From Methanoregula sp. (GTDB taxonomy: Archaea; Halobacteriota; Methanomicrobia; Methanomicrobiales; Methanospirillaceae): a DNA stretch of 18,962 nt. Position 1 is the first letter of the stretch; the number at the start of each line of letters is the position of its first letter. A program made the translations under genes and the position numbers. The stretch is from positions 1 through 18,962 of the forward strand of contig JAKLGN010000008.1 of assembly GCA_022710665.1 (NCBI GenBank). Direction: 5' to 3'. The notes under the pieces are model-generated. The model made no database searches, was not told the DNA's origin, and saw only the letters and a program-made list of their open reading frames with translations. Shown here in pieces: positions 7,501-15,084 of the stretch.

Positions 7501-8109
7501 TCAGTCAATCCGGGATATTTTAAAGAGGGAAAAGACCGGGATGCCGTCCACGTCCTTGATACCGCGCTTGTCAAAGATGACCCAGATAGCGACCGGGATG
7601 CCATTGTGTTTTTTTAAGTGCCTGACTACTTCCTTCATGGTGTTGCCCGAGGTGATGGTGTCATCAACGATAACGCACCGCTGGCCTCCAACCGCCGCAA
7701 AGTTCCCGCTGAACGATCCGGTCGGCTTTTCGCTGGCATTCTGTTTTGCAGGGTGGTAGATAGCAAGCTGGGCGGCCTCCTGCACGGCGATGATCGTTGC
7801 GAGCGGTATTCCCGACAGGGCAATACCGACAATGACCTCTGCTGAAGGGGATTCACCAGGGTTACCGGGGCGGGACAGATAGTACCGGCTCAGCAGCATC
7901 TGTGCAGTCTCCTCGAGAAGCGGCCCCTGGCTCGAGACCGCGGTCCAGTCGATATGGACATCTTTGGGCACTGCAGCACCTTTGGCCTGGGTAAGCAGCC
8001 AGGTGACCGTTTCCATAGACAGTGAGAGCTCATCTGCAATCTGACCCGGGCTGTGTCCGTCTGCAAGGAGGGCTTTTGCCCGGATTATCAGATCGTCAAG
8101 GGAAGACAT
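7501..8109 (-). CDS. gfcR: GfcR/PyrE-like transcriptional regulator (HTH + PRT domain)
   Basis: A 202-residue DNA-binding protein of the orotate-phosphoribosyltransferase-like regulator family. Residues 1-44 are a helix-turn-helix ([18 protein letters not shown]) and about 55-202 are a type I PRT domain with the PRPP loop [13 protein letters not shown] (145-157). In haloarchaea GfcR regulates glucose and fructose catabolism; in methanogens the targets are not established to my knowledge. The gene lies 21 bases after nob1 and two genes after prs, which makes PRPP, so sensing of PRPP or a nucleotide is a sensible inference. There is no ribosome site before ATG 8109, but a TATA-like box 26 bases upstream suggests a leaderless mRNA. 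Confidence 0.9.
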   Translation of the reverse strand: MSSLDDLIIRAKALLADGHSPGQIADELSLSMETVTWLLTQAKGAAVPKDVHIDWTAVSSQGPLLEETAQMLLSRYYLSRPGNPGESPSAEVIVGIALSGIPLATIIAVQEAAQLAIYHPAKQNASEKPTGSFSGNFAAVGGQRCVIVDDTITSGNTMKEVVRHLKKHNGIPVAIWVIFDKRGIKDVDGIPVFSLFKISRID

Positions 8110-8130
8110 GGAAAAAAGATTCGCCGCTCT

Positions 8131-8139
8131 CTATTTAAG
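8131..8139 (-). promoter_or_regulatory. Putative internal TATA box for leaderless gfcR, within the nob1 3' end
   Basis: Minus strand CTTAAATAG is formed by the last codons and stop of nob1. Its centre is about 26 bases before the gfcR ATG, which itself has no ribosome site. This fits a promoter giving a leaderless gfcR transcript in addition to any operon read-through. Confidence 0.5.
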
Positions 8140-8586
8140 TTTTCTTTTGATCGATGCACCGCAGACCGGGCATTCCCCGTCCTGTTCCCCGTACCTCCCA
8201 CAGCCGCTGCACCGGTATTTCCAGTGAACCCGCCGGGCTTTCCGCTGGAGGATCGGGACCGTCCTTACCCCGAGGAGAAGGGCAATGTTCTGGATCGCGA
8301 AGTCATCGGTGTGGAGATCTGCCCCAAGGTCAAGGGCAAGAGCGAGCAGGTCCTGGTCGGTACCTGAGATAACCGAGACATCTTTTGTTGTTCTTGCTGC
8401 GGAGATCACCCGTTTTCTGCCCTCCTCCGTGGGTGACTGCACCCTCAGACCCCGGGCACACCATTTCTCAAAATTGCCTTTTGCCCTGATATCCTTTAGC
8501 TCGTCAAGGACGGACGGGACCGTAAAGAGGTCTCCCTCCACGGGAAAATCCCCGAAAAAAAAACTGGTATCAAGCACGGTGCTCAT
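8131..8586 (-). CDS. nob1: Ribosome-maturation endonuclease Nob1 (PIN domain + zinc ribbon)
   Basis: A 151-residue archaeal Nob1, the nuclease that trims the 3' end of 16S rRNA. The PIN domain (1-~105) shows the acidic metal site: D6 in VLDTS, E29, D77/D79 in GTDQD, and D94/D95. The C-terminal zinc ribbon has C126-x2-C129 and C139-x2-C142. I chose ATG 8586 because MSTVLDTS is the usual Nob1 opening; an in-frame TTG at 8625 would add 13 residues with no support. It lies 50 bases after prs and 21 before gfcR on the same strand, an apparent operon joining nucleotide supply with ribosome maturation. Confidence 0.92.
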   Translation of the reverse strand: MSTVLDTSFFFGDFPVEGDLFTVPSVLDELKDIRAKGNFEKWCARGLRVQSPTEEGRKRVISAARTTKDVSVISGTDQDLLALALDLGADLHTDDFAIQNIALLLGVRTVPILQRKARRVHWKYRCSGCGRYGEQDGECPVCGASIKRKLK

Positions 8587-8636
8587 GGCAGGAACCCGTA
8601 CCGGAAGAAAAAGCAGTTCGCACAATCCATGGTATG

Positions 8637-9485
8637 TTATTGCCTGATGAGCGCGCCGGCGATCTGGTCAGCTGCCGATACCCTGCTGCAGCTCCGCTCG
8701 ATCGTGTCGCTGCAGATAACGTCCCTGATACCCTTTGCCATGAGGCGGACAAATGCCCCCCCGGTGAAAACTCCGTGGACACAGGCAGCAAAAACATCTT
8801 TTGCACCCTGCTGGTACAGCATGCCGGCTGCTGTTGCGATCGTTCCTCCGGTAGAGATAATATCATCCACAATCACTACGGAGCGGGATTGTGCGCTGAG
8901 CTCCCGCGGAGCCATTCTCACTTCAGCCCCGCTCAGGCGTATCTTTTCAAGGTGATCTCTGTCCCACCCGCCTCCGATTGCAACCTGTTCGGCAAAGGCC
9001 CTCGCACCTTCGTCGGGCGCAAGGATGAGAGGGTTGGCGAGCTGCAGTGTCCCGATATAGGAACTGATACCTTCTGCCAGAGAGAGGTTCTGTGCCGGCA
9101 CGGTAAATGACTTCAGGACCTCTTTTTCGTGAATATTGACCGTGATCACATCAGCTACCCCCTGGCTGAGTGCCCGGGTGACCACCCGGGAGCTGACCGG
9201 CTCCCCTTGTCTGAACCGCTTATCCTGCCGGGCATAGGCCATGTATGGCAGAACGAGATGGTTGGTTGCACGGTCGCAGGCGTCAACGAGAAGCATCAGC
9301 TGGACGAGTGAGTCGCTGTCCACAACGCTTCCGACAATCACCATCTCGTCATCGATCTCCCCGGTCTGGAGATAGTGCTCGCCATCGGGAAACCGGGAAT
9401 ATGTAACATCAATAACACTTGTTTTCAGTGCCCTGGCAATCCGGGTGCCAAGAACCTGGGACTTTTCCGTGCAGATGACTTTCAT
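8637..9485 (-). CDS. prs: Ribose-phosphate diphosphokinase (PRPP synthetase)
   Basis: A 282-residue enzyme that makes PRPP from ribose 5-phosphate and ATP, feeding purine, pyrimidine, histidine and tryptophan synthesis (and methanopterin in methanogens). Motifs: FPDGE (32-36), the ATP-binding RQDKRF (86-91), H119 in NIHE, and the ribose-phosphate loop VVIVDDIISTGGT (203-215). The length is that of the short archaeal class. ATG 9485 begins the family's first strand (MKVICTE); the frame is open 15 codons further upstream but without family match. AAGGAATGAT just upstream may serve as ribosome site. It heads the minus-strand group prs-nob1-gfcR. Confidence 0.96.
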   Translation of the reverse strand: MKVICTEKSQVLGTRIARALKTSVIDVTYSRFPDGEHYLQTGEIDDEMVIVGSVVDSDSLVQLMLLVDACDRATNHLVLPYMAYARQDKRFRQGEPVSSRVVTRALSQGVADVITVNIHEKEVLKSFTVPAQNLSLAEGISSYIGTLQLANPLILAPDEGARAFAEQVAIGGGWDRDHLEKIRLSGAEVRMAPRELSAQSRSVVIVDDIISTGGTIATAAGMLYQQGAKDVFAACVHGVFTGGAFVRLMAKGIRDVICSDTIERSCSRVSAADQIAGALIRQ

Positions 9486-9583
9486 GATATCATTCCTTGA
9501 TTCGGGAAACTGGATCGACCGTGTCCGCAATGGATTACTATTCAGCGTATGGTATTGTAGTTTTTCCGCTTGCTTTTTTTAAA

Positions 9584-9615
9584 CCCCAAAAAAACCTCCA
9601 AAAAACCCCAAAAAA
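9584..9615. repeat. Three tandem C-rich/A6-7 units (phased A-tracts)
   Basis: The units CCCCAAAAAAA, CCTCCAAAAAA and CCCCAAAAAA start at 9584, 9595 and 9606, exactly 11 bases apart. A-tracts repeated once per helical turn bend DNA. This lies between two divergent promoters, so it may set local architecture or bind a chromatin protein. Confidence 0.65.
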
Positions 9616-9691
9616 TCGAAAACAGGCGCCCCGATCCCTCCTTCCGCCGTCAATGGGGATCAGCTGAAAGTACTTAAACTAGCATGAGACA

Positions 9692-9699
9692 ATTTATAT
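9692..9699 (+). promoter_or_regulatory. TATA box of the lonB operon
   Basis: ATTTATAT lies 36-43 bases before ATG 9735 and predicts a start site near 9721. AGAGGTCA at 9718-9725 is the ribosome-site candidate; it would lie at the very 5' end of the mRNA. Confidence 0.6.
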
Positions 9700-9734
9700 G
9701 AAAACCCCGTGGTAGAAAAGAGGTCAATCCTGCA

Positions 9735-11708
9735 ATGGAAATATCAGATCAACTGTCACCGCAAAAGGATGAAATGAAGCCTGAGGGGATCGTACCCGAA
9801 CCAGTACCTGTTCAGGCCCCGGTAGTAACATCTTCCCAGATTGAAGTCCCGGCAAAACTTATCGACCAGGTCATCGGCCAGGAGCACGGTGTGGAGGTCA
9901 TCAAGAAGGCTGCCATTCAGCGCCGGCATGTCATGATGATTGGGAGTCCGGGTACTGGTAAATCCATGCTCGCCAAGGCAATGGCCGAGCTCCTGCCCAA
10001 GGAGGAACTGCAGGACATCCTTGTCTACCCGAACTCGGATGACAATAATAATCCGGTGGTCCGGACCGTGGCGGCAGGCCGGGGCAAGCAGATCGTCGGC
10101 GCCCACAAGGCCGAGGCGAAGAAGAAGATCCAGTTCCGGAACACCCTCCTGATGCTCCTGTTACTGGGAATAGCAGGGTATGCCATCATCACCATGCAGC
10201 TGTTGATGGGGCTTATTGCCGGGGCATTCGTCTTCATGGCACTGCGGTACACCACCCCCCGGGAAGAAGCCATGGTGCCCAAACTGCTGGTTTCCAATGA
10301 TACCAAGAACATTGCCCCCTTTATAGACGGGACCGGCTCCCACGCCGGTGCACTGCTGGGCGATGTCCGTCACGACCCGTTCCAGAGCGGGGGGCTAGAA
10401 ACCCCGGCGCACGACCGTGTCGAAGCAGGAGCAATCCACCGGTCGAATGGCGGGGTCCTGTTCATCGACGAGATAAACACCCTGGATCCGCATTCCCAGC
10501 AGAACCTCCTCACCGCGCTGCAGGAAGGAGAATTCCCCATCACCGGGCAGAGTGAACGCTCCAGTGGTGCCATGGTCCGCACGGAACCGGTCCCCTGCAG
10601 GTTCGTGATGATCGCTGCAGGAAACCTCGATGCTATCCAGGGAATGCATCCTGCCCTGCGCTCGCGGATACGCGGGTACGGGTACGAAGTCTACATGGCA
10701 GAGAGCATGGAGGACACGCCGGATAACCGCCAGAAATATATCCGTTTCATAGCGCAGGAGGTAAAAAACGACGGCAAGATCCCGCATTTCGACCAGACTG
10801 CTATTGACGAGATCATCCGCGAAGCCTTAAGGCGGTCGAACCGGAAAGGCCACCTCACGTTGAAACTTCGTGACATGGGCGGCCTGATCCGCGTGGCGGG
10901 AGACATTGCCCGGGAAGAAAAGGCCGCGATAACTACTGCCGCACATGTGATAGCGGCCAAGAAGACTGCGCGGTCCATCGAAGACCAGGTGTCTGCGGAG
11001 ATAACCCAGCACTTGCGGGAATACGAGATGACGGTTATCGAAGGCACGCGTTTCGGACGTGTCAATGGCCTTGCCGTAACCGGCAACGATGCCGGGTCCG
11101 TCCTTCCTATCATGGCTGAAGTGACCCCGGCACAGGGCGAGAGCGGACAGATCATCGCCACCGGTATCTCCGGCAGGAGACAGGAGCCGTGGCTGAAAGA
11201 TGAGGAATCGATCGCCCAGCAGTCCATCAAGAACGTTTCAGCGCTTATCAAGAAATTTACCGGAAAAGACATCAAGAATATGGATGTGCACATTCAGTTC
11301 ATCGGGACCTACGGCGCCGAAGGAGACTCAGCATCCATCACGATTGCCACTGCCGTGATCAGCGCGATCGAAAGCATCCCGGTCCGGCAGGATATCGCGA
11401 TGACCGGGTCGGTGTCTGTCCGGGGCGATGTCCTGCCTATCGGGGGGGTCACGTATAAGATTGAGGCAGCTGCAAAAGCAGGAATCAAGACGGTACTCAT
11501 ACCCCGGATGAACATTGGCGACGTATTGATCGAGGAACGGTACAAGCCGCTGGTTACCATTATACCCGTGGATACCATCGGCGATGTCCTGAAGTATGCC
11601 CTCGTGCCGGAGAACTCGGAAGGCTTCCTGACCAAACTCAAGAAGATGGCTATGCGGTCAACCGTGATGATCGCTGACGTCACGACCCCTGGCAAGACCG
11701 TGGCCTGA
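9735..11708 (+). CDS. lonB: Archaeal membrane-anchored ATP-dependent protease LonB
   Basis: A 657-residue AAA+ protease of the LonB type, which degrades membrane and unfolded proteins from the cytoplasmic face. Walker A is GSPGTGKS (70-77). Two transmembrane helices (about 136-173) are inserted between Walker A and Walker B (GVLFIDEINTL), the LonB hallmark. The protease domain has catalytic S532 (GDSAS) and K575 (TYKIEAA); the 43-residue spacing equals that of the E. coli Lon dyad. A ribosome site AGAGGTCA precedes the ATG. It heads a tight operon: tldD starts five bases after its stop, then tldE and a bofA-like gene. Confidence 0.97.
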   Translation: MEISDQLSPQKDEMKPEGIVPEPVPVQAPVVTSSQIEVPAKLIDQVIGQEHGVEVIKKAAIQRRHVMMIGSPGTGKSMLAKAMAELLPKEELQDILVYPNSDDNNNPVVRTVAAGRGKQIVGAHKAEAKKKIQFRNTLLMLLLLGIAGYAIITMQLLMGLIAGAFVFMALRYTTPREEAMVPKLLVSNDTKNIAPFIDGTGSHAGALLGDVRHDPFQSGGLETPAHDRVEAGAIHRSNGGVLFIDEINTLDPHSQQNLLTALQEGEFPITGQSERSSGAMVRTEPVPCRFVMIAAGNLDAIQGMHPALRSRIRGYGYEVYMAESMEDTPDNRQKYIRFIAQEVKNDGKIPHFDQTAIDEIIREALRRSNRKGHLTLKLRDMGGLIRVAGDIAREEKAAITTAAHVIAAKKTARSIEDQVSAEITQHLREYEMTVIEGTRFGRVNGLAVTGNDAGSVLPIMAEVTPAQGESGQIIATGISGRRQEPWLKDEESIAQQSIKNVSALIKKFTGKDIKNMDVHIQFIGTYGAEGDSASITIATAVISAIESIPVRQDIAMTGSVSVRGDVLPIGGVTYKIEAAAKAGIKTVLIPRMNIGDVLIEERYKPLVTIIPVDTIGDVLKYALVPENSEGFLTKLKKMAMRSTVMIADVTTPGKTVA

Positions 11709-11713
11709 ATACA

Positions 11714-13045
11714 ATGCCCGATGTAAAATATTACGACCTGCGGCATGTGACCGGCCAGGTTACGCATATTGATATCGATAACGGGATTGTCGAGTCTGCG
11801 GGGACCTCCTTTTTCAACAAGGCAGTCCTCCGGGTCCTCGACAGGACCGGCTGGGGAATAATCCAGATCGACAACTTCACTCCCTGCACCGGCAGGAAGT
11901 TTGAGGACCTGATACAGTCCGCACGGAAACTGGCCGGTATCACGGAAGAGATCGTGGAGCTTGGAGAGGTACCTCACGGCATCCTCCCCGTACCCCCTCT
12001 TAAGGAAGATCCCCGGGCTGTCAGTATTGAGGAGAAGTCCGCGCTGCTTGCAGAAATTGAGGAGGCAGCCCGGCACCCGTTGGTCACAAACCGCCGGGCG
12101 AATTATGTCGAGCGGATCGAACAGGTACGGTTCACGGACAGTTCGGCCAACGAGTACTCGTACGAGATGTGCCGTTCCGGTTTCAACGTGCTTGCGGTTG
12201 CCTCCCAAAACGGGAATGTCCAGATGGGATTTGAACGGGAACATTCCATCCACGGATTCGATCTCCGCCACCGGCAGGATGCCGGAAAAAGTGCCGCTGA
12301 AATTGCGGTTTCCCTCCTCGATGCAGGTGCTGTCAAGGGGGGAAAAATGCGGGCTGTCCTTGATCCCGAACTCGCCGGCGTGTTTGCCCACGAGGCGGTC
12401 GGCCATGCGAGCGAGGGAGACCTCATAAGCGAGGGCAATTCGGTACTGAAAGGGAGAACCGGCGAAAAGATCGCGAGTGAGATCCTCACCATTGTCGATG
12501 ATCCCGCTCTTTCCGAGTTCGGTTTCGACCCGGTGGATGCAGAAGGAACGAAAGTGTTGAGGACCGAGATCATCAGCCGGGGGGTTGTGAATGCGTTCCT
12601 GCACACCCGCGAGTCGCTGGCAGCCGTGGGAAACGGCATTGCCGGCCATGCCCGTGCCATGCCCGGGGAACCCCCGCTGGTGCGGATGAGCAACACCTTC
12701 ATCGAGAACGGTGATGCTAAAAAAGCAGAGATCTTTGAGGAATGCAAAAACGGTATCTTCCTTGCGGGTTCCCGGGGAGGGCAGGTCGACCCGGGCCGGG
12801 GAATATTCCAGTTCAATGCGGAATACGGGTATCTCGTGGAAAATGGCGAGTGCACAAAAATGATCCGGGATGTCTCGCTCTCCGGCGAGATCCTTTCGAC
12901 ACTGCACCGGATAACGCTCTGCGGGAATGACCGGAAGATGAGCCCGGGGTATTGCGGGAAAGGCGGCCAGAGCGTACCGGTGAGCGACGGGGCGCCTCAT
13001 GTCCTCCTTCTCGACGCGGTGGTGGGTGGCAGTGGACTGGATTGA
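11714..13045 (+). CDS. tldD: TldD family zinc metalloprotease
   Basis: A 443-residue TldD. TldD and TldE form a heterodimer that cleaves unfolded peptides in a narrow cavity (known from E. coli microcin B17 and CcdA processing). The metal site H226-E-A-V-G-H231 (HExxxH) is intact, and the family's C-terminal cysteine motif appears as YCGKGGQ near residue 415-421. The gene begins five bases after lonB and its 3' end overlaps the tldE start, so the subunits should be made in step. The start ATG 11714 lacks a strong ribosome site, suggesting coupling to lonB translation. The opposite strand is open for a long way here but codes nothing recognisable. Confidence 0.94.
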   Translation: MPDVKYYDLRHVTGQVTHIDIDNGIVESAGTSFFNKAVLRVLDRTGWGIIQIDNFTPCTGRKFEDLIQSARKLAGITEEIVELGEVPHGILPVPPLKEDPRAVSIEEKSALLAEIEEAARHPLVTNRRANYVERIEQVRFTDSSANEYSYEMCRSGFNVLAVASQNGNVQMGFEREHSIHGFDLRHRQDAGKSAAEIAVSLLDAGAVKGGKMRAVLDPELAGVFAHEAVGHASEGDLISEGNSVLKGRTGEKIASEILTIVDDPALSEFGFDPVDAEGTKVLRTEIISRGVVNAFLHTRESLAAVGNGIAGHARAMPGEPPLVRMSNTFIENGDAKKAEIFEECKNGIFLAGSRGGQVDPGRGIFQFNAEYGYLVENGECTKMIRDVSLSGEILSTLHRITLCGNDRKMSPGYCGKGGQSVPVSDGAPHVLLLDAVVGGSGLD

Positions 13046-14318
13046 AGAGGTCATCAGGGAAGGAAGGAGATCGGTCGACGAACTTGAGGTCTTTTATGTT
13101 GAGGGGACCTCTGTTTCAGCAGACCTGAAACGGAAGAACGTGAATCTCGCCACGACCTCCCGTGAATGCGGGCTTGGCATCCGGACCATCCATAACGGGA
13201 GGATCGGTTCTTCCAGTACCAATGATCCCGGCACGTGGCGGGATTGCCTTGCGGCAGCCATCGCGAGCGGAAAACTCGCGACCGCGCAGACCTGGAGCGG
13301 TCTTCCGGACCCCGTCTCCCTCCCTGCGTCACCACTCTCGTTCGATCCTGCCCTTGAGTGTGATCCGGGCCTTGCCCGCGACCTGCTCGGGCAGATGCTT
13401 GAAGGGGCTGCAGAGCACCCGGCGGAGATTACCGCAGGATCCGCGTCCCTCTCGATCTCATCCGAAACTCTTGCAAACAGCCATGGCATCCGGTACAGGG
13501 ACCACTACACGGGGGTGTCCCTCTCCCTCGAAGCGATCGAGCGACAGTCAACCGGTTACGAATTTGACCACGCGTCTTCTCTTAAGGATGTCGACCCCCG
13601 CAATGTCGGGGAGAAAGCAGCGTTCTTTGCCTGCAAATCCGCTGACGGGAAGGACATCCCGACGGGTGACTACCCGGTGGTTCTCTCTCCTCTTGCCTAT
13701 GCAGAACTCCTGGGCAACGTATTTGTCCCAGCCCTCAACGGGAGGAGCGTCCACTCCGGGCGATCGCGGCTCGCGCAGTCGCTTGGCGAAACTATTGCCG
13801 ATCCCCGGATAACGATGTATGATGATCCCCTGCTGCCAAGGGCGAGTGGAAGCACGTGGTGGGATGCCGAGGGGACGCCGACCAGACGGATCGACTTTGT
13901 CCGTGACGGAGTGCTCCGGACGTTTGCCTATGATCTCAAGACCGCCTACCGGTATGATAAAAAGACCACCGGGTCTGCGGTCCGGGGAGGTTTCGGGGGT
14001 CTGCCGGCTATCGGCCACCACAATTTCATCGTTGACGGTGAACGGGAGAATATCCTTGATGAGCGGGTGATCTATATCCATAACGTGGTGGGAGCCCACA
14101 CCGCCAACCCGATGAGCGGGGACTTTTCGGTGGAAATTTCCAACGCATTCTGGATGGAAGACGGGGGATTTGAAGAACCCGTACGGAGCGCCATGATGTC
14201 CGGCAATGTCTTCGATCTGCACAAGGATATTGCGGGCATGAGCAGGGAAACCCGGGCTGTCGGGTCGCTCATCCTCCCCTCGATTCGATTAAATGAACAG
14301 CGTATCATTGGTAAATAG
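13032..14318 (+). CDS. tldE: TldE/PmbA family protein, partner of TldD
   Basis: A 428-residue TldE (PmbA). Family stretches include ANSHGIRYRD, the GSTWWDAEGTPTRRIDF region, GGFGGLPAIGHHNFIVDG and the conserved end GSLILPSIRL. It has no HExxxH, as expected: TldE is the non-catalytic half of the heterodimer. I chose GTG 13032 (MDWIEEV) because a GGTGGTGGGTGG ribosome site lies directly upstream; it overlaps the tldD end by 14 bases. An ATG at 12999 in the same frame would overlap by 47 bases and adds residues with no family match. A bofA-like gene follows after 14 bases. Confidence 0.93.
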   Translation: MDWIEEVIREGRRSVDELEVFYVEGTSVSADLKRKNVNLATTSRECGLGIRTIHNGRIGSSSTNDPGTWRDCLAAAIASGKLATAQTWSGLPDPVSLPASPLSFDPALECDPGLARDLLGQMLEGAAEHPAEITAGSASLSISSETLANSHGIRYRDHYTGVSLSLEAIERQSTGYEFDHASSLKDVDPRNVGEKAAFFACKSADGKDIPTGDYPVVLSPLAYAELLGNVFVPALNGRSVHSGRSRLAQSLGETIADPRITMYDDPLLPRASGSTWWDAEGTPTRRIDFVRDGVLRTFAYDLKTAYRYDKKTTGSAVRGGFGGLPAIGHHNFIVDGERENILDERVIYIHNVVGAHTANPMSGDFSVEISNAFWMEDGGFEEPVRSAMMSGNVFDLHKDIAGMSRETRAVGSLILPSIRLNEQRIIGK

Positions 14319-14332
14319 AAAAGGGGAAGAGA

Positions 14333-14596
14333 ATGAGCTCGGTTATCATTGCAATCCTCCTGATCGTGGCTGTTGTTGCCGCTGTGTATTACCTGGCCAA
14401 ACAGTTTTCGGTGCTTGTCGTAAACGCGGTCGCCGGGATGATCCTTCTTGTCGTCCTGAACTTCCTCCACGTGATGCAGTGGATGGGAAAACCCGATCTG
14501 GGTTACGGCCTTGCAACGGTCCTCATCTGTGCCATCGGAGGAGTTCCCGGGGTCTGCATCCTTGTTCTCCTTGATATTCTCGGCATAACGATCTGA
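14333..14596 (+). CDS. BofA-like small membrane protein
   Basis: An 87-residue integral membrane protein resembling the BofA family (SigmaK-processing inhibitor in Bacillus). Three hydrophobic segments lie at about 3-22, 27-46 and 58-84. Family marks are VNAVAGMILL (30-39), with the conserved N and G, and GGVPGVCILVLL (69-80). In Bacillus, BofA holds the intramembrane protease SpoIVFB inactive; archaea have no sporulation, so its role here is unknown. AGGGGAAGAG is a good ribosome site. It is the last gene of the lonB-tldD-tldE operon, 14 bases after tldE, which suggests a link with membrane proteolysis. Confidence 0.8.
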   Translation: MSSVIIAILLIVAVVAAVYYLAKQFSVLVVNAVAGMILLVVLNFLHVMQWMGKPDLGYGLATVLICAIGGVPGVCILVLLDILGITI

Positions 14597-14651
14597 GGAA
14601 TAACGCCTTTTCCATGTATGAGAAATGATATCCCCCGTGCAATTTTTCCAA

Positions 14652-14667
14652 CCGGATAGCGATCCGG
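14652..14667. repeat. Perfect hairpin CCGGAT-AGCG-ATCCGG
   Basis: A 6-bp stem with a four-base loop, about 55 bases after the bofA-like stop, preceded by a T5 run (14643-14647). It may mark the end of the lonB operon or the edge of a structured RNA. Confidence 0.5.
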
Positions 14668-14817
14668 AAATGAAAACCGCGGTCTGATTGATAACTCAAA
14701 AACGATCAGCGATTTTCATGTGCAAATCGGATCGCGATTTTGAAATTGCAAACATTATCACGATCGCGATCGAAAAACGGATCCGGATCAATCAGGATCT
14801 GATTTTCAATGCTCAAT
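14661..14817. repeat. GATC-rich imperfect direct repeats and palindromes
   Basis: Eight GATC sites start at 14661, 14704, 14730, 14762, 14768, 14780, 14786 and 14796. Two similar ~23-base units (14704-14726 and 14730-14752) share the pattern GATC-GCGATTTT-N-TGCAAA. A weaker third copy is at 14796-14817 (GATC-TGATTTTCA...CAAT). A perfect 12-bp palindrome CGATCGCGATCG is at 14761-14772, and an 8-bp palindrome ATCCGGAT at 14781-14788. Confidence 0.65.
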
Positions 14818-14883
14818 CCCCGGCCATCGTCATGACAGCCTTCACCCTCGTTCGCAGTATCTGAAATGCTCCCCTCAGATAGT

Positions 14884-14889
14884 GTTAAA
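14884..14889 (+). promoter_or_regulatory. Putative TATA box of the zinc-ribbon/unknown gene pair
   Basis: GTTAAATGAA around 14883-14892 predicts a start near 14912. GTGAGGT at 14912-14918 then lies about ten bases before ATG 14929 as ribosome site. Confidence 0.4.
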
Positions 14890-14928
14890 TGAATGCAGTG
14901 AGGATTTCGTAGTGAGGTACATAAGACC

Positions 14929-15084
14929 ATGTGCACAGTAGGCGGGCCGGTTGATATCGATCTTCCCCCTGAACGGGTCCAGGGGAAGGACTACCGGTGC
15001 AATGAATGCGGCGAGCGGTTCAAGGGTATCGGCAAAAAACCCATCTGTCCCAGCTGCCAGTCAGACGATGTCGCTCCTGCATGA
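14929..15084 (+). CDS. Small zinc-ribbon protein (51 aa)
   Basis: A 51-residue protein with two CxxC knuckles, C24-x2-C27 and C40-x2-C43, in YRCNECGERFKG...ICPSCQSDD. This is a rubredoxin/zinc-ribbon layout that should hold one zinc or iron. The first 20 residues are acidic and proline-rich. Coding is supported by a GTGAGGT ribosome site before the ATG and by a 4-base ATGA overlap with the next gene. Such tiny zinc ribbons are common in methanogens and mostly uncharacterised; the exact family is not recognised. Confidence 0.82.
   Translation: MCTVGGPVDIDLPPERVQGKDYRCNECGERFKGIGKKPICPSCQSDDVAPA

Larger units (their letters stand above)
9486..9734. other. Divergent promoter region between prs and lonB
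   Basis: No gene is seen in this 249-base stretch. It holds a TTTAAAAAA-type box for prs on the minus strand near 9576-9582, three phased A-tracts (9588-9615), and the lonB TATA box. Confidence 0.6.
14597..14928. other. Intergenic region with GATC-rich repeats
   Basis: No gene with family resemblance is seen in 332 bases. It holds a perfect 6-bp hairpin (14652-14667), a GATC-rich imperfect repeat block (14661-14817), and the promoter of the small zinc-ribbon gene at its right end. Its composition and repeat content differ from all other gaps in the window. Confidence 0.55.

Noticed and set aside
8587-8625. Longer Nob1 beginning at TTG 8625
   Set aside because: It adds 13 residues with no Nob1 resemblance, while the ATG at 8586 gives the family's usual first residues.
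9584-9615. Replication origin (ORB) elements in the divergent region
   Set aside because: The A-tract units do not resemble known archaeal origin-recognition boxes, and no orc1/cdc6 gene is in the window.
11309-13054. A 581-codon open frame on the minus strand
   Set aside because: It lies opposite the 3' end of lonB and all of tldD, which have intact family motifs. Its translation shows no recognisable domain; it is a shadow of high-GC codon use.
14661-14817. CRISPR array or transposon remnant in the repeat block
   Set aside because: The repeats are imperfect, few and adjacent without uniform spacers. There are no cas genes, no transposase and no terminal inverted repeats nearby.
14706-14936. 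A 76-codon minus-strand frame across the GATC-rich block
   Set aside because: The translation follows the repeat and runs into the zinc-ribbon gene on the other strand; there is no family match.
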